A stretch of DNA of 60,092 nt from positions 1 to 60,092 of the forward strand of contig JAUNMR010000024.1 of NCBI GenBank assembly GCA_030537455.1. Direction: 5' to 3'. Position 1 is the first letter of the stretch; each line of letters starts with the position of its first letter. This document shows, in pieces, positions 1 through 8,772 of the stretch. The notes under the pieces were generated by a model. That model had not been told where the DNA came from and searched no databases. It worked only from the letters and a program-made list of their open reading frames with translations. This stretch comes from Planctomycetia bacterium. GTDB lineage: Bacteria > Planctomycetota > Planctomycetia > Pirellulales > Thermoguttaceae. The position numbers and the translations under genes were made by a program.

Positions 1-1276
1 GGTTGTCAAGATCAGAGACAATGATTTATTAACCATTAGTACCGTTAAGTTTATCGATAACAGAGACTTGCTCTCCGACACGTCCGGCACGTTTGATACT
101 AATTGGAAAAACGCCACACAGCACTGGACAGCTTCTGATCCAACCGCGACGCTCCCGGTATGTTATGCATGTACCGACAGCATGAGTTGCAAAATCACGG
201 TCGCTGGAAACTATGACGCCAATCGAACGTTCTTAGTTCGTATGAAGTGGACATATAACCTTGGCGATGATCAGAGTTGCGCTTATTCCAGCTGGACAAA
301 CCTAACGACAGACACGACGGTCTTGCTTCCTTTCACGTTCCATACCTATTTTGCTCAACAACGCGCATACTACGACCTCGACTCGACCTTGAGTTGGGAA
401 TTCAAAACCGCCAATGACGGAGAAGATCGCGGCGAAGACGGCGACATGGGCGAGAGTCAACACCCATTGTACATAACCTATAGCGCGCCTGTTTCAGGCG
501 CGGAAATGTACCACACGACTGTTCATCTGGGTTGTGTCGCCGCTGGTTCCATGAGCGCTCCTAGTGATGAAGCGGACGTCTTTAACGCCATTTGGACGAA
601 GATTGCGTCTAAGCTCAATTACAAAGTCAACATGGTCAACGGCGTAGTTACTACAGGCGAACTACTGACTTATTATGGTAAAGAGCCTATTGGAATAAAA
701 CCCGACGTGACAGTAGCGAACATTATAGCGGGTGCGACCTACATGATACAGGACGGCGAATACATCACGGAATTACCGTCTCTTGCTAGAGAAGTCGTCG
801 TTGCTGACGAGGGCGGATTTTCGCATAGAAGTTTATTAAAATACGGCGACGGAACTTGTGGTTCATGGCAACGTTTTGCATATAACATATTCGGGTCACA
901 AGGAATTTCTGTGGAGAGAATGGATATAGTGCGTGTCGGTACTTTGGAAAATACAGGAAATTCAGGAAAAATACGTATCTTGGAAATGAGGGTTAATCCT
1001 TCCCTTCAAGGACAGGGGCTTGTTACGCCCAAAGAAAACACATGGTCGAATCACGCCATTTTTGTGTATAACAACGAAATTTACGATCCATCCTATGGAG
1101 TCGCCTACGGACATAAAGACTCGGCGTTGTCTTTGTTCATTAACAATTTACATAGCATCGGCTACAGCGAGAATACGCCACATGACGGCTATGGATGGGA
1201 ATACACTCCGACTAAATATCCTATCGATATCACCCCGGGGGATTTTGTGTTTGCCCTGCCATTCGATTCCAACTGA
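1..1276 (+). CDS. Surface protein C-terminal part (5' truncated), transglutaminase-like domain
   Basis: The window opens inside this gene; about 425 codons are visible, in the frame set by alignment to the complete homologue at 3715-6357. It begins with the end of a Calx-beta-type repeat (VVKIRDND) and continues into a C-terminal domain of about 400 aa. That domain has the spacing of a transglutaminase/papain-like Cys-His-Asp triad: Cys in GDGTCGSW, His in WSNHAIFVY and Asp in YDPSYG. The first ~190 residues differ strongly from the second copy while the triad region is identical. Function is inferred: an exported, cell-surface enzyme or adhesin acting on peptides or isopeptide bonds. It is probably co-transcribed with the gene at 1386. 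Confidence 0.8.
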   Translation, partial: VVKIRDNDLLTISTVKFIDNRDLLSDTSGTFDTNWKNATQHWTASDPTATLPVCYACTDSMSCKITVAGNYDANRTFLVRMKWTYNLGDDQSCAYSSWTNLTTDTTVLLPFTFHTYFAQQRAYYDLDSTLSWEFKTANDGEDRGEDGDMGESQHPLYITYSAPVSGAEMYHTTVHLGCVAAGSMSAPSDEADVFNAIWTKIASKLNYKVNMVNGVVTTGELLTYYGKEPIGIKPDVTVANIIAGATYMIQDGEYITELPSLAREVVVADEGGFSHRSLLKYGDGTCGSWQRFAYNIFGSQGISVERMDIVRVGTLENTGNSGKIRILEMRVNPSLQGQGLVTPKENTWSNHAIFVYNNEIYDPSYGVAYGHKDSALSLFINNLHSIGYSENTPHDGYGWEYTPTKYPIDITPGDFVFALPFDSN

Positions 1277-1385
1277 AGATAAGAGATCGTCATATATTCG
1301 CCAATGAGTCTACCGCCGCGCATACGGTAGACACGTCTGGGCGGCTCATGTTATTATGACCAATCTAACCAACGAAGGCATAACC

Positions 1386-3467
1386 ATGAACAAACGTAGT
1401 CATAAACAATCATTCGTCGCATTAGCGTTTACTATGTGCATTCTTATCCTCTCTCGGGGTAATCTCTGCGCTCAAGACACAGACGTTGAAGCGACTAGAG
1501 GAATGCCGAATCCATCCGGAAAACTAAAAACGAGAGAGGATTTTGGCGACTTTCTAGCACACCCTGAAAATGAGTATCTTTACTATTTGACGAGATTTGC
1601 CTCTTACGTGCCTAGTCTTCCTCTGGACGTCGTTCTAGCGACGACACAAGAGGAGTTTAAAGACTGGGACAGACGGTACAACTTGACATTTCAGAACTAT
1701 TTTATCTACCGTAATTTTACAAGTTTCGTTAAGAAAATACCGCCTTCTGTTCTTATCAAGTCTTGCAAACTATATCCAATGCTCAGCGCGAAAGAAAAAG
1801 CATTCTTTTTGGCGGGACTTTACATTTGTTTGGACGACGATAATCACAAACTCAATGGGACACAAACGATCAATAGCACATATATCCTCACACAAGCGCT
1901 CACAAATGAAGAGCGCGATGTGATGTATAACTTCCTTCGTCAACATGTGAACGATACAACCCAAGCGTTTGATTCTTTTCAAGAGACAGACGCGCAGAGG
2001 TTATGGCAAGACGACTTACGCGACAATTTTATCCTACTTCAGGGGTATCTTGATTCTGCTTGTAAAGATCTCAATATGCCATTAATAGCATATAACCAAA
2101 TAACTGGTCGGACTTCAGACCCTTTTTGGGTTAATACACGTAATGAGTATATCGATTCAACGCCAGATCTTGTACTCTACTCTATCATGAGGTTTCAACT
2201 CAACTTATTGCGTAGAAATCTCAATCAATATTATCCATATCTGCTCCGATCGTTGTATTATGATCATCGTCACATCTTCATTAAATATTCAGCGGGGCCA
2301 ACGCTTGAAGAATACTATACAGCCTTACGTATCTTCGACGAATACCTCGACTTACAATTCATCGCGACTCGAAATGGCGTCACTGAAGGCGTTGTTAATG
2401 GCGTAGGACTTCAAAAAGAGATAACACTCGGTCAAATAGCCCAGAGACTTCTCGATACGCTTGAGGAACCTGTTGTTTTAAAAGTCCCAACGCAATACGT
2501 TTTTGTGACGTCAGCACAAGACGTCGACTCTGAGTCCTTGGCGTCTTTGATTTCATCTGTAACAGACGATAATGTTTTGCCACTTGACTTAATTCTTTCT
2601 GTCGCCAAAAAAAACAATTACACTGATGCATCCCCAACCGCCTCGACTCAACCAATTAAACTATCCCCGCGCTACGACTATAATTACGACGATTTTACAA
2701 ACTTTTACCGCTTCTTTGAGAAAGCGCTCTTAGCGTCGAAGGGGGAAATCCTGGAATGCATTGCCCAAGCTGATAACCTCACGTTACGCCAACGTGCGTT
2801 TCTTCTGGCGGCGCTCTATTTACGCCAACAAGCGCGTCCCGCCTCTGGAGGACTGTTCTACGAAGGTAAACTCGGCTCCTACTTCCTCAAAGACGCTACG
2901 TTAGATGAGTTGACGCCGAACGAGGCGCAACTTATCGGCGAATTCGTCACAAAATGTGAAATAAACGACGAAGAGCTCTTTCCCAAAGAACTAACGCTAC
3001 ACACGCCCAACGAATGGGAAGAGTCCTTCCGTAAGAACGCCAAACGACTGCAAAGCGTCCTCGTAGTCGACCCCATTTTACCCAAAGCAGACGCCCCTTA
3101 CTGGCAGAAGTTTTACAACGAAGCTTCCTTGGAAGACATTTACTTCGTCCTCATGTTTGAAACAGACGTCACGACGCAACGACTACTAACCTCGGCGAGC
3201 GCTAAGGAGAAGGCGAAGCTCTATAAGCCATTGTCCGCCGACGAGGTCGTGGTAACACAAGAGGAAGCGCAAATACAGGACGACGAAGCGCAACTCTCCG
3301 ACAAGGAACGCTACTTTGAAACGCGAATGGCACGTGCGTTCCTACTGACTCAGCCGATCATTCAAGGTTTTCGTCATATCGACAAAGCCGAACCGCAACT
3401 CAAGACGGTTCATACTCTGCACGACATGACGACTGTACTCCCAATTATACCGACGGTTACTGAATAA
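1386..3467 (+). CDS. Secreted two-repeat helical protein, copy A (unknown function)
   Basis: 693 aa from the chosen start. The frame is open from an ATG at 1356, but the ATG at 1386 follows a GAAGG-like ribosome site and begins directly at a signal peptide (basic MNKRSHKQ, then a hydrophobic core, then LCAQ). The mature protein is rich in Tyr, Phe and Leu and has two homologous halves of roughly 220 aa. LPLDVVLA matches LPLDLILS, KAFFLAGLYI matches RAFLLAALYL, and a W(Q/E)(D/E)(D/S)xR block with a (F/Y)W block follows in each half. No enzyme motif was recognised. It follows the transglutaminase-like surface protein after ~110 bp in both copies, which suggests a partner or substrate role. Compared with copy B it has a 7-codon insertion near the C terminus. 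Confidence 0.85.
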   Translation: MNKRSHKQSFVALAFTMCILILSRGNLCAQDTDVEATRGMPNPSGKLKTREDFGDFLAHPENEYLYYLTRFASYVPSLPLDVVLATTQEEFKDWDRRYNLTFQNYFIYRNFTSFVKKIPPSVLIKSCKLYPMLSAKEKAFFLAGLYICLDDDNHKLNGTQTINSTYILTQALTNEERDVMYNFLRQHVNDTTQAFDSFQETDAQRLWQDDLRDNFILLQGYLDSACKDLNMPLIAYNQITGRTSDPFWVNTRNEYIDSTPDLVLYSIMRFQLNLLRRNLNQYYPYLLRSLYYDHRHIFIKYSAGPTLEEYYTALRIFDEYLDLQFIATRNGVTEGVVNGVGLQKEITLGQIAQRLLDTLEEPVVLKVPTQYVFVTSAQDVDSESLASLISSVTDDNVLPLDLILSVAKKNNYTDASPTASTQPIKLSPRYDYNYDDFTNFYRFFEKALLASKGEILECIAQADNLTLRQRAFLLAALYLRQQARPASGGLFYEGKLGSYFLKDATLDELTPNEAQLIGEFVTKCEINDEELFPKELTLHTPNEWEESFRKNAKRLQSVLVVDPILPKADAPYWQKFYNEASLEDIYFVLMFETDVTTQRLLTSASAKEKAKLYKPLSADEVVVTQEEAQIQDDEAQLSDKERYFETRMARAFLLTQPIIQGFRHIDKAEPQLKTVHTLHDMTTVLPIIPTVTE

Positions 3468-3481
3468 TATTCCTTCAACGG

Positions 3482-3514
3482 CGCCACGTACGCCAAACGC
3501 CGGCGTACGCGGCG
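3482..3514 (+). terminator. Hairpin after copy A
   Basis: CGTACGCC / GGCGTACG stem with a 7-nt loop, extended by CGCC/GGCG across one mismatch, 15 bp after the stop codon. There is no clear T-tract, so this is a stable hairpin that may or may not terminate. The equivalent place after copy B has lost the stem. Confidence 0.4.
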
Positions 3515-3615
3515 TCTTCATCACTGTGGTTATGCGTATCTCGGTTTTTTTTTCACTGCTCTGAACGATAATATTACCGATAGTAAAAAAATTCTTTTAA
3601 ATCACGTTATTGCTA

Positions 3616-3644
3616 TTGACAACCTCATAGCCAGCCAATACACT
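3616..3644 (+). promoter_or_regulatory. Sigma-70-like promoter for cassette copy B
   Basis: TTGACA at 3616-3621 and TACACT at 3639-3644 are separated by 17 bp. The start would be near 3651, giving a leader of about 65 nt before the ATG at 3715. It lies in the unique ~200 bp between the two cassette copies, so copy B probably has its own promoter. Confidence 0.6.
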
Positions 3645-3714
3645 CTACCCGTGTGCCTGTCGTGTGAATGATAGGTTGAAGAAAAATTACCCAAGCTAGT
3701 CGTAGGAAAAAACA

Positions 3715-6357
3715 ATGACCAGTCGTTTTTCACGTATCCTTACCGCGCTCTTACGTACTAACCGTTGTGGAAGCTCTTACAATGAGTCGCGCCCGCTTAG
3801 TCGGAAGCTACGTTTTGAAAGTCTCGACGAACGACGAATGCTAGACGCGACTGCGTGGGATGACCCGTGTATAGAATTCGTGATTTTGGACGAGGGAATC
3901 TTCTCAGACGCCGGTTGCAGTGAGGACGAACTAAACAGCGTACCGCCTGGCGTCATTCCCTTGCCGACGCTTACAGAGTCCGACGTCTGTCAAATTGCTG
4001 ACGACGCCATGATCGATACGGAGCTTGCAATTGACGCGATTCTGCCTGAGGACGAGTTCTCACTCTCGATCGTCTACATCAACGGCGAGGCGTGTATTCC
4101 TATTACGGAGTTCCCTACTCATTGTTCAACGCCCCTGAATCTGATTCCTTCGACTAATCTTATCGTACCGGAACTCCTACTCAACGAAGAGGAAGGGGAT
4201 GAATACGAGTTAAATCTTCAAGCGACGGTTTCAAGTGCATTGAACGCGACCAGTTATCCTTTGACTGTCAATCCGCTCCGTGAAGGTTATAATTCCACTG
4301 CTGATCCTAACTTTCTCGGAGAATATGATCTCTCGCCTGATTATATCGCAATAACCGTCCCCGCTTTGCCGAAAGGATATTATCTTCCCCTGAACTTCGG
4401 AGGCACAGCGACTTTAGGCGGAGATTATATGGTCTATGTTCCTCAGGGACAAGTTGGACACTTGTCGGGAACGAGCAACGGCTACGAATACGCGGGCGGT
4501 TCTTTCACGTTCTATATTGTCCCCTTCGACGACTATCACAAGGAACTCGACGAAACCGTTACGGTCTCCATCGGCGATCCCTGGTCTATTGACCCAATGA
4601 CGACCATCCCGTACCAGTTTACCAGTACCGTCCCTTCTGTCACCGCGACGATTATTGACAACGACGACTGGGGAGTTTCGGTTCAATGTTTAAGCGAGGA
4701 GGACGAACAGGGGAATATTGTCCTCAAAGAGTCGACGCAGGATTATGCTTTTTTCAAGATTGTGCGTCAAGACGCCGGCGCCAATCGTAGCGGTGATTTG
4801 CAATATCCCGTCACGGTTCAACTTGCAATAACTGGCGACGTAACTACGAGCGACTATTCCCTCTACGCTGTGAACCCGGATTCCTCCCTTTCCCTGGTGA
4901 ATCCAAGTAATTCTGGAATCTTCACCGTCACAATTCCCGCCGGGTCTGTTGAGACGACCATTAAAATCAAGGCGGTTGACGACAATATCGTTGAGCAACT
5001 GGACGAATCGCTCGTCTTAACGGTTCAATCGGCGCAATGCGGTTACGCGAATACGTCGTACGTTCATGACGCCACTGGCGCGGTTGTCAAGATCAGAGAC
5101 AATGATTTATTAACCATTAGTACCGTTAAGTTTATCAATAACGAAAACTTACTCTCCAACACGTCCGGCACGTTCGATACTAATTGGAAAAACGCCACAC
5201 AACACTGGACAGCTTCTGATCCAACCGCGACGCTCCCGGTATGTTATACTAGTTCAAAGAACATGCAATGCAAAATCACCGTCGCTGGAAACTACGACGC
5301 CAATCGAACGTTCTTAGTTCGTATGAAGTGGACATATAACCTTAGCGATAGCATAGCCACGGTCTATTCCGACTGGACGGAATTGACGGGGTACACGACA
5401 GTATCGCTTCCCTCCACGTTCCAAGCTTATTTTGGAAATCAGCGTGCATATTACGACCTAACGTCTACCCTAAGCTGGGAATTCAAAACCTCCGCAGAAG
5501 TGAACGGTCGTGGCGAAGACGGCGACATGGGCGACAGCCAAAACCCACTGTATGTAACTTATCGAGCGCCCATTTCAAACGCCGAAATGTACCACACGAC
5601 CGTTCATCTAGGTTGTGTCGCCGCTAGCGATATGTACATAACTAGTAATGAGGAGGACGTCTTTGACGCCATTTGGACAAAGATCGCGTCTAAGATCAAT
5701 TACAAGGTCAACATGGTCAACGGCGTAGTTACTACAGGCGAACTACTGACTTATTATGGTAAAGAGCCTATTGGAATAAAACCCGACGTGACAGTAGCGA
5801 ACATTATAGCGGGTGCGACCTACATGATACAGGACGGCGAATACATCACGGAATTACCGTCTCTTGCTAGAGAAGTCGTCGTTGCTGACGAGGGCGGATT
5901 TTCGCATAGAAGTTTATTAAAATACGGCGACGGAACTTGTGGTTCATGGCAACGTTTTGCATATAACATATTCGGGTCACAAGGAATTTCTGTGGAGAGA
6001 ATGGATATAGTGCGTGTCGGTACTTTGGAAAATACAGGAAATTCAGGAAAAATACGTATCTTGGAAATGAGGGTTAATCCTTCCCTTCAAGGACAGGGGC
6101 TTGTTACGCCCAAAGAAAACACATGGTCGAATCACGCCATTTTTGTGTATAACAACGAAATTTACGATCCATCCTATGGAGTCGCCTACGGACATAAAGA
6201 CTCGGCGTTGTCTTTGTTCATTAACAATTTACATAGCATCGGCTACAGCGAGAATACGCCACATGACGGCTATGGATGGGAATACACTCCGACTAAATAT
6301 CCTATCGATATCACCCCGGGGGATTTTGTGTTTGCCCTGCCATTCGATTCCAACTGA
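3715..6357 (+). CDS. Planctomycete surface protein: Calx-beta repeats plus transglutaminase-like domain
   Basis: 880 aa. The ATG at 3715 follows AGGA with 8-nt spacing. Residues 32-45 hold the planctomycete N-terminal motif FESLDERRMLDA, known from large exported proteins of this phylum. Residues ~185-320 and ~322-468 look like two Calx-beta domains, each with a DETV- or DESL-type strand and an IxDND ending; such domains bind Ca2+ and occur in adhesins. From ~470 a ~400-aa domain carries a predicted Cys742 (GTCGSW), His807 (SNHAIF), Asp818 (DPSYG) triad typical of transglutaminase-like folds. I infer a surface protein with cross-linking or cysteine-protease-type activity. Its C-terminal ~425 residues are duplicated at the window start, with a hypervariable stretch at ~474-664. 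Confidence 0.85.
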   Translation: MTSRFSRILTALLRTNRCGSSYNESRPLSRKLRFESLDERRMLDATAWDDPCIEFVILDEGIFSDAGCSEDELNSVPPGVIPLPTLTESDVCQIADDAMIDTELAIDAILPEDEFSLSIVYINGEACIPITEFPTHCSTPLNLIPSTNLIVPELLLNEEEGDEYELNLQATVSSALNATSYPLTVNPLREGYNSTADPNFLGEYDLSPDYIAITVPALPKGYYLPLNFGGTATLGGDYMVYVPQGQVGHLSGTSNGYEYAGGSFTFYIVPFDDYHKELDETVTVSIGDPWSIDPMTTIPYQFTSTVPSVTATIIDNDDWGVSVQCLSEEDEQGNIVLKESTQDYAFFKIVRQDAGANRSGDLQYPVTVQLAITGDVTTSDYSLYAVNPDSSLSLVNPSNSGIFTVTIPAGSVETTIKIKAVDDNIVEQLDESLVLTVQSAQCGYANTSYVHDATGAVVKIRDNDLLTISTVKFINNENLLSNTSGTFDTNWKNATQHWTASDPTATLPVCYTSSKNMQCKITVAGNYDANRTFLVRMKWTYNLSDSIATVYSDWTELTGYTTVSLPSTFQAYFGNQRAYYDLTSTLSWEFKTSAEVNGRGEDGDMGDSQNPLYVTYRAPISNAEMYHTTVHLGCVAASDMYITSNEEDVFDAIWTKIASKINYKVNMVNGVVTTGELLTYYGKEPIGIKPDVTVANIIAGATYMIQDGEYITELPSLAREVVVADEGGFSHRSLLKYGDGTCGSWQRFAYNIFGSQGISVERMDIVRVGTLENTGNSGKIRILEMRVNPSLQGQGLVTPKENTWSNHAIFVYNNEIYDPSYGVAYGHKDSALSLFINNLHSIGYSENTPHDGYGWEYTPTKYPIDITPGDFVFALPFDSN

Positions 6358-8554
6358 AGATAAGAGATCGTCATATATTCGCCAATGAGTCTACCGCCGC
6401 GCATACGGTAGACACGTCTGGGCGGCTCATGTTATTATGACCAATCTAACCAACGAAGGCATAACCATGAACAAACGTAGTCATAAACAATCATTCGTCG
6501 CATTAGCGTTTACTATGTGCATTCTTATCCTCTCTCGGGGTAATCTCTGCGCTCAAGACACAGACGTTGAAGCGACTAGAGGAATGCCGAATCCATCCGG
6601 AAAACTAAAAACGAGAGAGGATTTTGGCGACTTTCTAGCACACCCTGAAAATGAGTATCTTTACTATTTGACGAGATTTGCCTCTTACGTGCCTAGTCTT
6701 CCTCTGGACGTCGTTCTAGCGACGACACAAGAGGAGTTTAAAGACTGGGACAGACGGTACAACTTGACATTTCAGAACTATTTTATCTACCGTAATTTTA
6801 CAAGTTTCGTTAAGAAAATACCGCCTTCTGTTCTTATCAAGTCTTGCAAACTATATCCAATGCTCAGCGCGAAAGAAAAAGCATTCTTTTTGGCGGGACT
6901 TTACATTTGTTTGGACGACGATAATCACAAACTCAATGGGACACAAACGATCAATAGCACATATATCCTCACACAAGCGCTCACAAATGAAGAGCGCGAT
7001 GTGATGTATGACTTCCTTCGTCAACATGTGAACGATACAACCCAAGCGTTTGATCCTTTTCAAGTGACAGATGCAGAAATGTTATGGCAAGACGACTTAC
7101 GCGACGCCTTTATTCTTCTTCAAAAGCTTATTGATTCTGCTTGTAAGGATCTCAATATGCCATTAATAGCATATAACCAAATAACAGGTCGGACTTCAGA
7201 CCATTTTTGGGTTTATACACGTAATGAGTATATCGATTCAACGCCAGATCTTGTCCTCTACTCTCTCATGAGGTTTCAACTCAACTTATTGCGTAGAAAT
7301 CTCAATCAATATTATCCATATCTGCTCCGATCGTTGTATTATGATCATCGTCACATCTTCATTAAATATTCAGCGGGGCCAACGCTTGAAGAATACTATA
7401 CAGCCTTACGTATCTTCGACGAATACCTCGACTTACAATTCATCGCGACTCGAAATGGCGTCACTGAAGGCGTTGTTAATGGCGTAGGACTTCAAAAAGA
7501 GATAACACTCGGTCAAATAGCCCAGAGACTTCTCGATACGCTTGAGGAACCTGTTGTTTTAAAAGTCCCAACGCAATACGTTTTTGTGACGTCAGCACAA
7601 GACGTCGACTCTGAGTCCTTGGCGTCTTTGATTTCATCTGTAACAGACGATAATGTTTTGCCACTTGACTTAATTCTTTCTGTCGCCAAAAAAAACAATT
7701 ACACTGATGCATCCCCAACCGCCTCGACTCAACCAATTAAACTATCCCCGCGCTACGACTATAATTACGACGATTTTACAAACTTTTACCGCTTCTTTGA
7801 GAAAGCGCTCTTAGCGTCGAAGGGGGAAATCCTGGAATGCATTGCCCAAGCTGATAACCTCACGTTACGCCAACGTGCGTTTCTTCTGGCGGCGCTCTAT
7901 TTACGCCAACAAGCGCGTCCCGCCTCTGGTGGTCTGTACTACGAAGGCAAACTCGGCTTCTACTTCCTCAAAGACGCTACGTTAGATGAGTTCACGCCGA
8001 ACGAGGCGCAACTTATCAGCGAATTCGTCACAAAATGTGAAACAAACGACACAGAGCTCCTCTTCCCCAGAGATCCAACACTACATACGCCCAATGAATG
8101 GGAAGAGTCCTTCCGAAAGAACGCCAAACGACTGCAAAGCGTCCTCGTAGTCGATCCCATTTTACCCAAAGCAGACGCCCCTTATTGGCAGAAGTTTTAC
8201 AACGAAGCTTCATTGGAAGACATTTACTTCGTCCTCATGTTTGAAACAGACGTTACGACGCAACGACTACTAACCTCAGCGAGCGCTAAGGAGAAGGAGA
8301 AGCTCTATAAGCGCTTGCCCGCCAACGAGGTCGTTGTAACACGAGAGGAAGCGCAACTCTCCGACAAGGAACGCTGCTTTGAAACGCGAATGGCACGCGC
8401 GTTCCTACTGACTCAGCCGATCATTCAAGGTTTTCGTCATATCGACAAAGCCGAACCGCAACTCAAGACGGTTCATACTCTGCATGACATGACGACTGTA
8501 CTCCCAATTATACCGACGGTTACAAAATAACGTTCCTCCAACAGCGCCACGTAC
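5082..8554 (+). repeat. Tandem cassette, copy B
   Basis: Downstream copy of the direct repeat that begins at position 1. Identical blocks are about 5707-7009 (1.3 kb, spanning the 3' end of the first gene, the intergenic region and the 5' part of the second) and about 7266-7929. They alternate with diverged blocks rich in amino-acid replacements. Confidence 0.95.
6467..8530 (+). CDS. Secreted two-repeat helical protein, copy B (unknown function)
   Basis: 687 aa from the ATG at 6467, chosen by the same ribosome-site and signal-peptide argument as copy A; an in-frame ATG lies 30 bp upstream. The signal peptide and the first ~180 residues are identical to copy A. Differences cluster in two windows: around the FLRQHVND...FWVYT segment, and around GLYYEGKLGFYFLK...TPNEWEE plus the tail. 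Those two windows fall at equivalent positions in the two internal repeats. Relative to copy A it lacks seven residues near the acidic EEAQ stretch and gains one. No function is recognised; context points to the cell surface. Confidence 0.85.
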   Translation: MNKRSHKQSFVALAFTMCILILSRGNLCAQDTDVEATRGMPNPSGKLKTREDFGDFLAHPENEYLYYLTRFASYVPSLPLDVVLATTQEEFKDWDRRYNLTFQNYFIYRNFTSFVKKIPPSVLIKSCKLYPMLSAKEKAFFLAGLYICLDDDNHKLNGTQTINSTYILTQALTNEERDVMYDFLRQHVNDTTQAFDPFQVTDAEMLWQDDLRDAFILLQKLIDSACKDLNMPLIAYNQITGRTSDHFWVYTRNEYIDSTPDLVLYSLMRFQLNLLRRNLNQYYPYLLRSLYYDHRHIFIKYSAGPTLEEYYTALRIFDEYLDLQFIATRNGVTEGVVNGVGLQKEITLGQIAQRLLDTLEEPVVLKVPTQYVFVTSAQDVDSESLASLISSVTDDNVLPLDLILSVAKKNNYTDASPTASTQPIKLSPRYDYNYDDFTNFYRFFEKALLASKGEILECIAQADNLTLRQRAFLLAALYLRQQARPASGGLYYEGKLGFYFLKDATLDEFTPNEAQLISEFVTKCETNDTELLFPRDPTLHTPNEWEESFRKNAKRLQSVLVVDPILPKADAPYWQKFYNEASLEDIYFVLMFETDVTTQRLLTSASAKEKEKLYKRLPANEVVVTREEAQLSDKERCFETRMARAFLLTQPIIQGFRHIDKAEPQLKTVHTLHDMTTVLPIIPTVTK

Positions 8555-8633
8555 GATAATTTCTGTCGTGAGTGGCGTGTGATTTACATGATTAATTTAA
8601 TAACAGATAATTATAGTTATTTTAATACAAAAA

Positions 8634-8664
8634 ACACTCAGGACGTCGTCCCGAGTGTTTTTTT
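8634..8664. terminator. Bidirectional intrinsic terminator
   Basis: Stem ACACTCAGGAC / GTCCCGAGTGT (one A-C mismatch) with a GTC loop. It is followed by seven T on the plus strand and preceded by six A, so it can end the cassette on the plus strand and the PIG-L gene on the minus strand. Confidence 0.8.
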
Positions 8665-8772
8665 AATATATAAAATGAATTGCCACGACTTTTCATCACA
8701 TATACCGACGTCTGCGATAAGAGCTATTCGTCTTAGTAGATTCATTTAAGGTTAGCGCGACGCGGGGGCGAC

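Larger units (their letters stand above)
1..3491 (+). repeat. Tandem cassette, copy A
   Basis: Upstream copy of a direct repeat. Position 1 aligns with 5082 and the end of the first gene (1276) with 6357, a constant offset of 5,081 bp; after small indels in the second gene the offset is 5,063 at its stop codon. Homology fades near 3491. The left end lies outside the window. By eye, blocks 1-55, 626-1928 and 2185-2848 are identical to copy B. Blocks 56-625, 1929-2184 and 2849-3491 are clearly diverged. Confidence 0.95.

Noticed and set aside
1..8554. Diversity-generating retroelement explaining the variable blocks
   Set aside because: No reverse transcriptase or template repeat is in the window, and the changes are not limited to adenine positions.
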